Positions 30,472-41,199 of a stretch of 64,000 nt of DNA are shown here, piece after piece. The stretch covers positions 21,647,489-21,711,488 of the forward strand of contig OY759224.1 of NCBI GenBank assembly GCA_963662175.1, written 5' to 3'. The stretch is from Aradus depressus (lineage: Eukaryota > Arthropoda > Insecta > Hemiptera > Aradidae). Numbering within the stretch: position 1 is the stretch's first letter; each line of letters starts with the position of its first letter. The translations under genes and the position numbers were made by a program. Below the pieces are notes generated by a model, which saw only the letters and a list, made by a program, of their open reading frames with translations, did no database searches and was not told the origin of the DNA.

Positions 30472-30986
30472 TATATGTATTTTATTTTAGTTATCATAAA
30501 CTGATTGTATCAATCTTATAAAAAAAATGTACCTATGTGTTTGTGCATTTCAATGGTCTGATGCTGTGCCCCCACTACTCAGTTTAATCCCTTGCAGCTC
30601 TACACTGGTGTAGTTAGTACTTCTCTTGCCCTCCGCCCATACGGAGCTTCTCTTTGTTTCAAATAGTTTTTCTCTTACTAATTATTTTTTGTGTAGTATT
30701 TTCTTTTGATTATTGCCACAATTTACTTACGCTGAAGGCATTTCGTGGGTTGCAGAGCTCTCCCCCCTCCCCCTCCCCCCAGCATTAAGACTACGCCAAA
30801 ATCAAGTACATTTTGTGGCAATTTTTACTTTACAATCTTAGTTGTATGCCCCTACAGTAATGTAATCGATTAGAAACTCGATGTCCAGTTTTAACCGGAA
30901 TTTCAAGTTTTCCGATACTTTGATATCAAAAATGAAATAATATTTGTTTATCTAGAACCCCATAAGGACGACACCTATTGTCTTCA
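30472..30986. other. No recognised gene
   Basis: It contains a C-rich segment (30760-30782) next to 'ctacgccaaaatc', reminiscent of hAT ends but without a partner end or duplication, and a family E end-like block near 30950-30985. Confidence 0.35.
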
Positions 30987-31231
30987 GTTTTTTATCTGGA
31001 AGGTGAAAGAACCTTGAGGAAGCCGTCCTTCGGACGTGACGTTACGCGATGGTCATGGTCCCGAGCCTGTGCGTTGTCAAGTACTCGTTTCCCCTACCGG
31101 AAGGACTTTCTTGTAAGATTCCCATGATAATAAAAAAAAAAAAAACTGTTTTCCCTTTTTGATTTTGCTTCCTTTTTTTGCTTATGTCCACCAGAGCGAC
31201 GAAAGAGCGCTCTGGTAGTAAGCGATGTACC
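30987..31231 (+). mobile_element. SINE-A body, diverged
   Basis: It starts in the hairpin region ('ttttatctggaaggtgaaag'), keeps 'gccgtccttcgga' and 'ggtcccgagcctgtgcg', and ends 'gacgaaagagcgctctggtagtaagcgatg'. The A- and B-box head is absent. Confidence 0.8.
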
Positions 31232-31233
31232 AT

Positions 31234-31295
31234 TATGACTCATGCCCGGGCTTTAACTACATGGTACGTCGCTTACTACCATAGCGCTCTCTAGA
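31234..31295 (-). mobile_element. SINE-A 3' end, facing its neighbour tail to tail
   Basis: 'attatgactcatgcccgggctttaactac' to 'accatagcgctct' is the reverse complement of the family's last 60 bases. With 30987-31231 it forms an inverted pair separated by 2 bp. Confidence 0.8.
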
Positions 31296-31370
31296 TTAGA
31301 AATCTAGTCCCACAACATCTTACTATCACATATTATGTGATAGTAAGATGTTGTGGGACTAGATTTCTAA
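31296..31370. repeat. Perfect 75-bp hairpin
   Basis: TTAGAAATCTAGTCCCACAA... is complementary over about 36-37 bp to the right half, with 1-3 unpaired central bases. It abuts a PLE terminal repeat. Confidence 0.95.
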
Positions 31371-31393
31371 TAGAAATAAAAGACGTTGTCTTC

Positions 31394-32075
31394 CCACTGT
31401 TTTATTTATACCAGAACCGGTTTTCGACGCAACAGCGTCATCATCAGTGGTTCACCTATCATAGAATAAAAAAAATTTACAAATAATAAAAAGTATAAAT
31501 AATTCTTAAAGCATCAGGGTACAGAGTAAAATTATAAAATTAACTTACCCCACCCACACAGCACAGCGGTTGGAAGATAACTGGCATAGCTCTAAGGGGT
31601 GGGGGTAGCCAGGTTCACACTCTCTCAACATGCAAAAACCATTCATTCTAATATCTACCATTCATTCTAATAAATACAATAAGTCTGTACATAATATAAC
31701 CTATACATAAAAAAATTAAAATAAATACATAAATAATACAATGTTAAAAATATCACAGACTTGAATTAAAATACACAATAAATATCATTATAAAAACCAG
31801 CCAAAACATATTTACAATACATCTCTCACAGGACAGCTACTTCCCTTAGTTGTGGACCAATCTCTCACACCAGGTAGGTCAGGCAGCAGAAGGGAGTTCT
31901 TAACCTCTATTTTTTTGTTAAGACTTTTTGAATCCTCATATAAATAAAGTCGGATCTCCAAGCCTTCTAGGATATCTGTACGTCTTCCCTTGGTACCCTC
32001 GTGCAACAGCGCCACTCTATGGGTACCAGTATGGCCCTCATTTTGACAATGAATAAAGAATAACAGGAAAACTTT
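31394..32075 (-). mobile_element. Penelope-like element 3' part with coding end and terminal motif
   Basis: The minus-strand frame 32075-31812 reads HCQNEGH (just upstream), then VALLHEGTKGRRTDILEGLE, landmarks of the end of PLE GIY-YIG proteins, and stops at 31812. An AT-rich 3' region follows and ends with the hammerhead-like core at 31408-31453. Finding the motif downstream of a PLE coding end ties that motif to this class. The reverse transcriptase is missing, so this is a 5'-truncated copy. Confidence 0.75.
31408..31453 (-). ncRNA. Hammerhead ribozyme-like motif at PLE 3' end
   Basis: On the minus strand ACCA precedes CTGATGA (31441-31447). One extra T follows, then helix II GACGC/GCGTC with loop TGTT, GAAA, and the palindrome AACCGGTT sharing the A. 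C is the putative cleavage base, and TGGT then pairs with ACCA as helix I. All canonical core bases are kept except for the inserted T after CTGATGA. Confidence 0.55.
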
Positions 32076-32386
32076 AGCTTTAGAACTGTAGCTTTAGTTT
32101 AAGATTAACTAGTAAACAGTAGTCAAGATAGACGATAGAACTATTGTTAGTAAAAGTAGTGGAACAGACCGCCCGCCGCCATTACACTAAATTACTCTTC
32201 TCCTCCCCCTCTCCCCCAAACCTTCCCCCTCATTACTCAACCCGCGCCTTCCATTCATGGAAGACGATAATGGATAGATTTTGTCCGAGTGAACCTTTAT
32301 TTGGCCATGGATTTTCAAGTAAAATGTGCAAGCTGTTTCCAATTTACTTAACGTAAGAGAGTGGCACAGGCGTTCCTAATAGTTAT
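32076..32386. other. No recognised feature
   Basis: Unique-looking. A 70-codon frame at 32144-32356 is serine/proline-rich by composition only. Confidence 0.3.
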
Positions 32387-32597
32387 TGTGACTCATACCC
32401 GGGCTTCGACAATGGGATCATGTCGCCTACTACCAGAACGCTCTCTCGTCGTTCTAGTGGACTAGGTTTGCCTAGGGTGGGGGTTGTAATGTCCCCGATC
32501 CAAAGTACAGCAAGTTTTTTGTCATCTCCCAGATAAAAAACCTAAGGGCCTCGACAGTGGGAGCTCAGCAAGCAAGCACTCTACCACTAAGCTAACT
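32387..32597 (-). mobile_element. SINE-A, heavily deleted copy
   Basis: The order is kept: 'actcatacccgggcttcgac', 'gtcgcctactaccagaacg', 'cctagggtgggggt', then a jump to the hairpin region ('atctcccagataaaaaacc') and a decayed head. The A and B boxes are largely lost. Confidence 0.75.
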
Positions 32598-33043
32598 CTG
32601 AATATAAGCTAATATTTTGTAAAATTTACTTAGATCCCGAAGTATAGTTGTCTAAATTTTTGGTACAATTTCGGCAAAAATGTAATCAGATCTAAGTTAG
32701 CACATTTAACAAGAACTACAATACATTTTTATACTTGTATAAGACAGAAATAAGATATTTCCAGCCTTAAATCAAATAACTATGAGTTTTTCTCGTAAAA
32801 TACAAGAGTAATAGAAACATTTGAAACAACAAGGATTTATACTTTCAGATTATTGTGGATAAAAGGAAAAAGTTCGTATAAAGATTGACTGTACTTTGTT
32901 TTTCGAAAGGACCCATATATTTTATACTTTTTAGGGTCTTTATTTCATATTGACTTTTTTTGTGGGAAGATTGTCTCTTTACGTCTCTTATCACAACTTG
33001 GCTATCACAACCACAGCGGCCCTTAAGTTCCAATCACACAAAT
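32598..33043. other. Family G-like relic, no gene
   Basis: Around 32630-32720 a block resembles 28200-28300 ('cgaagtatag', 'aatttcggcaaaaatgtaatcaga'). Nothing else is recognised. Confidence 0.35.
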
Positions 33044-33399
33044 GAGGGCGCCGGTAGCTCAGTGGTATGCGTGCTTGCCCTCTGAGCTCAAGAACGTGGG
33101 TTCGAAACCCGGCCGAGGCCCTTAGTTGATTTTATCTGGAAGGTAAAATAAACTTAAGCACGCCGTCTTCGGATGGGACGCTAAGCGATGGTCCCGAGCC
33201 TGTGCGATGTCAGGTACTCGTTAAAGACCCCTACCCTAGGTGAATAAAAATTTAGGGTAGGCAAAATTTAGAACTCCCACAGTAGAGTCGGACTCATGTC
33301 CACCAGAGAGATGAAAGAGCGCTCTGGTAGTAAGTGATATGACCTCGTAGTTAAAGCCCAAGTCATAGTAACTAACTAACCTAATCTAAACCTAACCTC
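33044..33399 (+). mobile_element. SINE-A, full length, mixed tail
   Basis: GAGGGCGCCGGTAGCTCAG head, B box GGTTCGAAACCC intact, both internal hairpins intact. The tail changes from 'aactaactaac' to 'ctaatctaaacctaacct', mixing CTAA and CCTAA units. Confidence 0.93.
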
Positions 33400-33535
33400 T
33401 ACCCCTTATGATTATTTTTAATACTAGCACTATAAATTACGATTTCACTTGATTATGTTGGGATGTGCTGAGGATGTTTTCGGATCCGTAGATAGGTTCA
33501 TGAAGTCGCATTTCGGTCTTCTAGATTCTTGTCCT

Positions 33536-33855
33536 GAGGGCGCCGGTAGTTCACTGGTATGCGTGCTTGCATTCTGAGCTCAAGAACGTGGGTTCGAAAC
33601 CCGACCGAAGCCCTTAGGTTTCTTATCTGGGAGGTGAAAAAAACCTTGAACACGCCGTCCTTCGGACCGTTACGAGCCTGTGCGATGTCAGGTTCTCGTT
33701 AAAGACCCTTACCGTAGGTGAATAAAAATTTAGGATAGGTAAAATTTAGGACTCCCATAGTAGAGTCAGGCTCATGTCCATTAGAGCAATGAAAGAGCGC
33801 TCTGGTAGTAGGTGATATGACCTTGTACTTAAAGCGTGAGTCACAATAACTAACT
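33536..33855 (+). mobile_element. SINE-A, full length, AGGTTT hairpin subtype
   Basis: Intact B box. The hairpin arms are AGGTTTCTT and AAAAAAACCT rather than AGTTTATTTTA and TAAAATAAACT. A deletion removes 'tgggacgttaagcgatgg'. The tail is 'cacaataactaactc'. Confidence 0.92.
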
Positions 33856-33857
33856 CA

Positions 33858-33975
33858 CACACAGTTGAGTTTTTGTGTTTAGCCTCCCCTCTAAACGTCC
33901 TTTTCCCTAAGGTTGATTTGGCTGAAAAGCAATATGTATCGTCCTTGAAGGGTTCTGGATTCACATATAAAATTT
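33858..33975 (+). repeat. Family E, partial
   Basis: 'gttgagtttttgtgtttagcctcccc', 'ccctaaggttgatttggctgaaaag', 'atcgtccttgaagggttctgg' and 'cacatataaaatttc' in order. A SINE-B copy begins immediately after. Confidence 0.55.
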
Positions 33976-34163
33976 CGGGCTAGAGCGTAGGGCTTTGGTC
34001 GCATGGTTTCACTGTGGTTTGTGGGTTCGAATCCCGTCCGGGAGTGAGTTTTATTTCGTAGATAGAACTCCCTCCCGGGGCCATGGATGTCGTAAATTAT
34101 CTAGAAAACAACACCTTTACAAGAGATATGGCTAATATGCAACGTACATAAGGTCAAAAAAAA
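33976..34163 (+). mobile_element. SINE-B, lacking the first bases
   Basis: It begins inside the A-box region (CGGGCTAGAGCGTAGGG), has B box GGTTCGAATCCCG and the full body, ending 'cgtacataaggtcaaaaaaaa'. Confidence 0.85.
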
Positions 34164-35272
34164 CATGATTTTCTAAATCTAGTTACTATTATCCCCTCCA
34201 TTATGTTTAAATTGATAAATGAATCGATTTTATATAATTTTCTGTGTATTATTAACCTTAATTATTTTCCGCCCCAAGTCCCCCCAAAAAATACAGTTAA
34301 TTCACAAGAAAGCTATATGGTGGTTAAACCATATCACTCTAATACTCGTATATCGGAAATTCCTTTCCATGAAAGGTCGTTGGAAGAGATCCATTACTTT
34401 CGACAGTTTGGTATCGACATAAAAAATATAGGACAACTTTTTTTGTTACCTAAAAAATGTGGTTCGTTCGATAGATTCACTTACCAGGCTACATGAGCCC
34501 TAAAAGAGAAGAATCGAAACATATCAGTAGAGAATTTAGTCTCCGAGTTTTACGATGTTATAAAAAATTGATGTTTCTAATACCAGTAAATTTAAATAAA
34601 TAGTGTATGCTTAGTGAAACTTCTTTTGCATTTATTTAATTTTTTTGTTTTTTATCAATAAATATTATTTTTATGTTGTATGAGATTTCTCAATTAACTC
34701 AAAATTTTAAGTGCCAACAGTTTTATTTATTGGCTTATTTTAACAAAAATAAACAAGTATATTATTTTGTTCATTCTGATCAGTTTTTACTTTTTTATGT
34801 ACCTAAATAAGTAAGTATTGTAATCGTGTGAAAATTCGAGTTCGAAGTTTTAACGGATTTACATGAATTTCATTTGCCCAAAAAATACATTAACAGTAGA
34901 AATTGCAGAAAAAAAAAAAAAAAAAAAAACACGAGCCAGAAGTGTTATTTTGTTTTTCGATCCATAAATATTATTTACATTTTATATTTTAGGTGCAAAC
35001 AGTTTTGTTTATTGGCTTATTTTATTTTTATTAATTTGTTAAATGAACATTATTTTCGTTGTTAGGAACATCAGAAATCACTACATTTGATTCCAAAGTA
35101 GGGACCCTAGTATATAGGCCTATGGTAAAAGAAATAAGGAATGTAGGTTTTTGAACCAGAGAGAACAGAGAATGAAAATTGAGAAAGAAAAAGAGAACGC
35201 TAAGCTGGCGTACACTCACCTTTGTGATATACCAGTAGATTGGGTATTAATATGAAAATGTTGTTCCTCCGA
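34164..35272. other. AT-rich stretch, weakly coding-like at its left
   Basis: Frames at 34203-34496 (including LIHKKAIWWLNHIT) faintly recall the region of a LINE after its RT domain, but no diagnostic motif is present. A pure A-tract lies at 34909-34929, and the block 'acagttttrtttattggcttattt' occurs near 34717 and 34999. Confidence 0.3.
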
Positions 35273-35374
35273 TCATGATGCAACACTTGTAACTTCTGAA
35301 CTTAATTTCCTCTTTTTGGACGACGGTCCTGGACCATTATTCTCATATTCAGAGTCTGTATCACTATCTGTCAT
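35273..35374 (-). CDS. Short acidic/basic ORF, 33 residues
   Basis: MTDSDTDSEYENNGPGPSSK is followed by KRKLSSEVTSVAS and a stop. An acidic serine-rich start and a KKRK stretch like a nuclear localisation signal recall the N-termini of nuclear or transposon proteins. No continuation was found. Confidence 0.25.
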   Translation of the reverse strand: MTDSDTDSEYENNGPGPSSKKRKLSSEVTSVAS

Positions 35375-35865
35375 GATTTTAGGAGAGAGGCGGGGTGGGG
35401 AGCTCTCTCCTCTACTAGCCCGCTCTAATGGTGAATGTGTATAAAAATTAAGTAAGTTTGGTCAATAATTTGGTAAGTGATGGGGAATGATTAGGTAACT
35501 AAAGGAAAATCCAAGGAAGGATTAACAAAAATCATTTTCATTCACTCCATTAATTTTAGAAGGTATATGATCAATAATGATGCAAACATAATTTATTTAT
35601 TACAAAAACTGGATTTACACGATTAATGCAAAAGTAAAAAAGTGCTGCCCTGAAAAGTTACGAATTTAGACTTAAACGCTATTTATTCCCTGTAACTACA
35701 AATATAGTAGTAGACATGATCTAATTAGTTGAAGCCCGGGCATGAGAAACAAAAAAATTCTGCTAAGTGTGTAATAATGAGATGAGGCAAGCATGAGAAA
35801 TTTCATCCTGTAGCAAAGGTGTAGAATAATAACGAAACTATATCAATAGTTATTATATAATATAT
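35375..35865. other. No gene; one SINE-A scrap
   Basis: Positions 35715-35745 ('aattagttgaagcccgggcatgag') are a SINE-A 3' scrap. Otherwise nothing is recognised. Confidence 0.4.
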
Positions 35866-35879
35866 AATATTTCGATATA

Positions 35880-36226
35880 GGGTTAGGTTAGGTTTTATGA
35901 CTCATGCCCGGGCATTAACTACGAGGTCATATCGCCTACTACCAGAGCGCTCTTTCGTCACTCTGGTCGACATGAGCCCGACTCTACTATGGGAGTCCTA
36001 AATTTTGCCTACCCTAAATTTTTATTCACCTAGGGTAGGGGTCTTTAACGAGTACCTGACATCGTACAGGCTCGGAACCATCGCTTAACGTCCCATCCGA
36101 AGGACGGCGTGCTTAAGTTTATTTTACCTCCCAAATAAAATAAACTAAGGACCTCGGTCGGGATTCGAACCCACGTTCTTGAGCTCAGAAGGCAAGCACG
36201 CATACCACTGAGCTACCGGCGCCCTC
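35880..36226 (-). mobile_element. SINE-A, full length, 14-bp target duplication
   Basis: AATATTTCGATATA (35866-35879) and AATATTTCTATATA (36227-36240) flank it with one mismatch. The head has both promoter boxes, and the plus strand shows GGTTAGGTTAGGTT as the tail. Confidence 0.95.
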
Positions 36227-36299
36227 AATATTTCTATATAATACATAGAAGTTCCTATATGTTATATGACATTACTACAGTTTCTTCTTCTCATTTTTA

Positions 36300-36496
36300 G
36301 CGGTTGTTGTGATTCAGTGAGTTTGAATGATTGGAATTTTATTTTATTTGGAAGAAAACAAAAGGAAAAAATTCCAATATTTAAATACATATCCAATATG
36401 GTTCCAGGTATTGTAATGGAAGGAAGAACAAAGGGACCTCTTCGAAGAATGCCTCGGGATGGAAAGCTGAATGTAAATAGAGGCATCACTACTGGG
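36300..36496 (+). other. Exon-like ORF, unrecognised
   Basis: A frame of 66 codons runs from an acceptor-like 'cttctcatttttag' to a donor-like G|GTGAGTC at 36496. It encodes WNFILFGRKQKEKIPIFKYI and later GRTKGPLRRMPRDGKL, with balanced composition in an AT-rich setting. It is on the strand opposite the receptor gene. No homologue is recognised. Confidence 0.25.
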
Positions 36497-37114
36497 TGAG
36501 TCAATAGACTCATTGCTTTTATGGAGTGGTTGGTGAGTCAAAGGAATCGACACGGTTCAAAGATAAAAGCTACTCTTGATTGGACCGGAGAAGGTCCATG
36601 TGGTTAACGTTAAGTTAAAGGGGATTGGCTCTTCTGATGGTCACTGTCGCAACTATCCAAGAGAAAGAAGCCACCAGAAACTAATTAGATTTACACTTTG
36701 TTGGACACTGGAGTTCATCTTCTACTCTCCAGGGTCAGAAGTGTGAAAGGTGTGGAATTGTCTGTGGTATCCAGCACAGGAAACAACAGCGGCGGAGCGG
36801 TGGCTAAAAATAGTGGTGGAAGGGAAGGATGACATGGGATGGAATATGTGAGATGGTGGTTGTCCCTGCACTAGAAATGGATACTAACCTATTAACTCAA
36901 TTGCCCTTGCGTCAGAAAACTTTCCAAAACCCCTCTTTTCCTCCTACTTTTAAAATCATATGGAACGTATACAAACTATTGTCTATGGAACGAAATTATT
37001 CAAGAATTTGTACTATCAAATACAACTAATACAAAAAATAATTAAATAAATTAGAATAATTAAAATGAAATAAATAAATAATTTATTTATGATAAGCCTC
37101 ACCTCTAATTCAGC
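36497..37114. other. No recognised feature
   Basis: Less AT-rich than average up to about 36900, otherwise featureless. Confidence 0.3.
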
Positions 37115-37119
37115 CGTTC

Positions 37120-37565
37120 CACAATGTGAAATTTATGATTTTCATTTTCAAAATTCGAGCCCCCGCTCAATTTTTGATTAATTTGGATGAAACTAAGTGC
37201 AAAATATTTGTGAAAGCTGGCTTTTTATCAGGTAACTGCGGGTTTCGCAATCAAAGTATTATACATTAGGACCACTTTTGGCTAAAATAAATATTGAATA
37301 CGTAATCAGAGACCCAAAAAACATTCATTTAAGATGTAAAAATCCGTTAAGAAGAACTTAGACAGAAAAAATTAAAATTTTTTAAAATGTTCGCGGGGTT
37401 TTGGCAGCTGTCAATTGGCATATAATACCTTGATTGTGAAACCCGCAGTTACCTGATAAAAAGCCACCTTTCACAAATATTTTGCAGCTAGTTTCATCCA
37501 AATTGATCAAAAATTGAGCGGGGGCTCGAATTTTGAAAATCAAAACTCATAAATTTCACATTGTG
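37120..37565. mobile_element. Transib-like MITE with about 148-bp inverted arms
   Basis: The arms are complementary almost end to end, starting CACAATGTGAAATTTATGA on both sides. The 5-bp duplication CGTTC is at 37115-37119 and 37566-37570. CACAATG is the heptamer-like start of many Transib ends and 5 bp is their duplication length. At 446 bp without coding sequence it is a foldback derivative. CGTTC departs from the usual CGNCG. Confidence 0.78.
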
Positions 37566-37731
37566 CGTTCCTCTAGCTGAATTAGCGGGAAATTAATATT
37601 TCTCGTACTTATAGGGTTCAGGAGATTCATACAATTTCGTGTCATTACATACCCTATATTTTTTTGTCTTATAGAATGCAAATTAACCATGACTCTAAAC
37701 TAGGGTTAATAATGGTTATTTACAAAACATC

Positions 37732-37800
37732 TGTGGCCCCGGGGGAGAATTTTATTCATGAAATATCCATCTCCCGGACGGGATTTGAACGGTTTGAGTA
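37732..37800 (-). mobile_element. SINE-B relic
   Basis: 'ggccccgggggagaattttatt' and 'tctcccggacgggatttgaac' correspond to the body and B box of SINE-B in reverse. Its ends are eroded. Confidence 0.65.
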
Positions 37801-37861
37801 CTGTGTGCATGTAAGTCGTTTTGTTTTCAAACTTAATTTGGATTCATAAACATAAAAATAC

Positions 37862-38857
37862 AATAAAGGGATTTTTTAATGAAATGAAAAGAAAATGAAA
37901 AGAAATTTTATTATTCTGGGACCGAGGATTGATTCGGATTCCCCTAAGAATAAATACATATAGAGTAAAGAACAGGAACAATGGAAATATGGTATCAGTA
38001 CAAAGAAATAAACAGATAGGTAAATAAAATTAGTGCTACATTGGAGAAAAACTATACAATTAAAAAATAGATAAACAAAAGATTAACAGGAAAAAACATA
38101 AAATTAACAACTTTATTATGATGAAAAAAATAAATAAAAGTATCTATATAAATAAAAGAGAATAAGTAAAAAAGAAAATCTATATAACTAAGAAATTAAA
38201 TAAAATTGATAATATAAATCGACCGAGCATAATACTATGATGGTTTGAAATGAAATGAAAATAAATTTTATTCTGGGACCGAGGTCCCCTAAGAATAAAA
38301 ACACGACAGTCACTGGACAGAGTAACAAATAAAATAATAATAATAGTAAACAATAAATAAAAGTAAACAATAAAGATGAGAACAGTAATCAAAAAGAACT
38401 TATAGGAGATACCTAAGGAATAAATGCAAATAAATTTGTAAAAGAGAGAAACTGAGGGAAACCAAAAATTGGTGCCTGCAGAGAAATAATTGATAATAAG
38501 CAGAAGTGAAAAGACAAGTATAATAGAATGGGAAAAATTAAAGGAAAAGAGAAAAAACAGTATGAAATGAGTAAATATAGACAGGTAACAAGGAGAATAA
38601 TCAAAATGGGGGTAAGAGCAGAGATCCATTAAGTGCAATAAAAATAACAATATAGAAGACAAAAAAAGAAAAGAACAGATCCCAGCAGAAAATAATAATA
38701 TAATATAAATTATGATAGAGATACGATAAAACAATACATAACATATGAAATAAACAGAAACAGAATGAAGGGCGGAGGTCAGGAAAAATTTTACAGGATA
38801 GAGTGATATGGTAGCGTGGGTGAATGGAGGCAGCTTCCTTAGAACTGATTGAGAACA
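37862..38857 (-). mobile_element. Two tandem retroposon 3' ends, AT/GA-rich
   Basis: The same block, on the minus strand 'cttagggga', 'ctcggtcccagaataaaattt' and then TTTCATTTCATTTC tails, occurs near 37870-37950 and 38243-38310, both in the same orientation. The upstream 500 bp of the second copy is A/G-rich on the plus strand. The 184-codon minus frame at 38180-38734 is a translation of this biased sequence and not a credible protein. Confidence 0.5.
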
Positions 38858-39358
38858 TCATATATATAAAGCTGAAAATGTCTGTGCGTTGTACCGCTAT
38901 AACTCACGAACGGCTTGATGGATTTGATTAATTTTTTTTTTTTAATTTGTGCGTCATCGTCTGTGGAAGGTTATAGGCGTATTAGTACCTCAATATCTGG
39001 TCCATCCCAGCATCCACCCACGCAATCTTTGTAACTCGAAAGCAACGATTAATGAGAATTGTGGTTTCGGAAGGTTAAGGTCTATTTTTTAATCAACCCC
39101 TGGTCCATCCCAGCATCCACTCACGCAATCTTTGTAACTCGAAAACCATTGCAACGATTAATGAGAAATCTTTTTGAATAAATTAGTTTTAGCTCCAAAG
39201 CTAGCGTTTACTACAGTTGAAGGACTATAAGCCTTATTCCGTATGAATAATTGAAAATTATAACATCATGAATGTACTGTCGAGGAACTGAATAGCCTTA
39301 TAGGAGATATTGGGAGAAAAGTCAAAGTTCCCCGGGCAACGCCGGGTATTACTGCTAG
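38858..39358 (+). mobile_element. Non-autonomous Helitron, complete ends
   Basis: It starts TCATATATATAAAGCTG after A and ends with a 3' hairpin (CCCGG, then CCGGG) about 10 bases before the terminal CTAG, followed by T. No target duplication, as expected for Helitrons. Rep/helicase coding is absent. The related copy 20203-20705 has lost the hairpin arm. Confidence 0.88.
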
Positions 39359-40677
39359 TTAGTAATAAATAAGAGAACGTAAAGGAGTGGACCAGGGTAA
39401 TGAGGAGTGGAGGGGGGATGAAGGGAGGGGAGAGGTGGTGGGGGTCAGTTGTGGAGCAGGAGTGAGAGAGGTTAACATGAAAATAGTAACTGAATAAACT
39501 GATGCAAGTCTGGAGGCTTAGTGATCAAAACAACTGGGAGTCCTACATCCTTCCTCATGAGGACTTGGCCTCCATTCACCCAAACAAACTTCACCTTACC
39601 TTCCCTTTTAAGTTTCCTGGCCTCGGCGTACAATGTTTTGTTGTATTGTTTTGTAGGGTCGGAGACTCATTAATATAAATTGTATGGTTGGTGTAGTCCG
39701 TCCAGCCAAGATGCCGCGTACCAAAGTCCCGCTTGATTTTCTTCAAGCGTAGCACCTCGTCCCGGACGGACTGTCGCACGAAAAATTTTATTGATTTAAT
39801 AGGAAAAATAGTTGGAAAACTCACAGACCTTGGGTGGGAAAATAAGGGAAATTTTGTTCACGTGGAGGGAAAACTAAAAAATGTTGTAGAAGCCCTGATG
39901 GGGATACAGAAGTCACTGAACAAGACACTTATACATTTTTAACAAAAAGGTAAATTGATTTTAGAGTAGCGCGAAAAATTAGTTGATTAGTTTTGGGGCA
40001 GTACATTGCCGGTGATTCAACAATTTTACTTTCGTACTCTGTTTTAGTAAAACGAGTCTGTAAGAATAAAACTGTTGGTTTTATTCTGGTAGAATAAACA
40101 ATGGTTAGCTCTCTGGAAGAGCTATAAAACAAACTGTGTTAGCACTCTCTGCTCCACTTCTCTTTGATTTAAACGGACCTACCTTAACGGTTTAACGGCT
40201 TATCCTCAACCAAAAGTTATTCAACAAAGTACTGCTACTTCTGGTACAGTTAAGCAAGCTGACACCGCAACGTTGAATACATTATGTGTTATGTAGTATT
40301 CAGTTCAAATTTAAATGTAATATTTTGCACTCTGAGGAAGGGAATTCGTACTTCTCCAGCGAAATAATCCAGTCAACGAATGCCCAAAAGGGGGTTGTAG
40401 AGGACATGGAGGGGATAATTTTTCTCTTCAAGAATGTGTTGGGGGTAGTTAAGAGGTAAACATACTAAAAGTCTCCGCCCCTAGCCCTGCCACTTCAGGG
40501 GGAGAAGGGGGTGGAAAGGTCCCTTTTTTCGGTTTTTGCTTATAACTCAGAAACGGTGCGTCATACGGAAAAAAGTATTCTCTGCAAAATTGAAGATAAT
40601 AAATGACCTACAAGAATGTTCATATTCATTTTCTTTCTATGTATTATAGTTTCCGAGATATTCGCCAAAATCGATCG
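39359..40677. other. Mostly unrecognised, one family E fragment
   Basis: Positions 39955-40025 hold a minus-strand family E start ('attagttgattagttttggggcagtac'). No gene was recognised. Confidence 0.4.
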
Positions 40678-40735
40678 AGGTAGTAGGCGATATGACCTCT
40701 AGTTAAAAGCCCGGGCATGAGTCATAATAACTAAA
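40678..40735 (+). mobile_element. SINE-A 3' fragment
   Basis: 'gaggtagtaggcgatatgacc' to 'cgggcatgagtcataataacta', the last 55 bases of the element. Confidence 0.8.
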
Positions 40736-41199
40736 TAATAAGAAGTTTCAATATGTTACTTTAAGGCAATTAAGGTATATTCACATTTTGTTCAAATTTC
40801 ATCCTTACATTTTTAAAAAAACCAATATTATAAATAAAACCTATAACAATGATATAACCTACTCTAATAACTTATTTTTAAAAATATCGATATTACATTT
40901 TTTTAAAAATAATTTTAATTTTTTAAAATACTTTTTTCAAACAATTTAATTTATAAACTACAATTTTAACTCTTTTTGACATTTTTTTTTTTCAATTTTT
41001 TATTTTATAACAAGTATATTTTTTATTTTATATTATTTAATCTGTATGAGTAATGGGCTCCTATTTTTTCAGCATCAGTTCGATAATTTACTAGACTTTC
41101 CTGTTCCTTCGAAATAATAATAGATTCTTTTATATTTATTTTTATTTTATTATTTTCTTTACTAAATACAGAAAAATCACAGCACATCACATTTACACT
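40736..41199. other. Very AT-rich, no feature
   Basis: Long T- and A-rich runs. The frame at 41023-41229 is not recognised. Confidence 0.35.

Noticed and set aside
31408..31453. Rho-independent-style terminator hairpin
   Set aside because: This is eukaryotic DNA, and the stem is part of a conserved multi-element core found in several PLE ends.
38180..38734. 184-codon open frame on the minus strand, the second-longest in the window
   Set aside because: It is a translation of A/G-rich retroposon 3' sequence, all hydrophobic I/L/F/S runs with no motif, and overlaps a repeated end block (cagaataaaattt) seen also near 37900.
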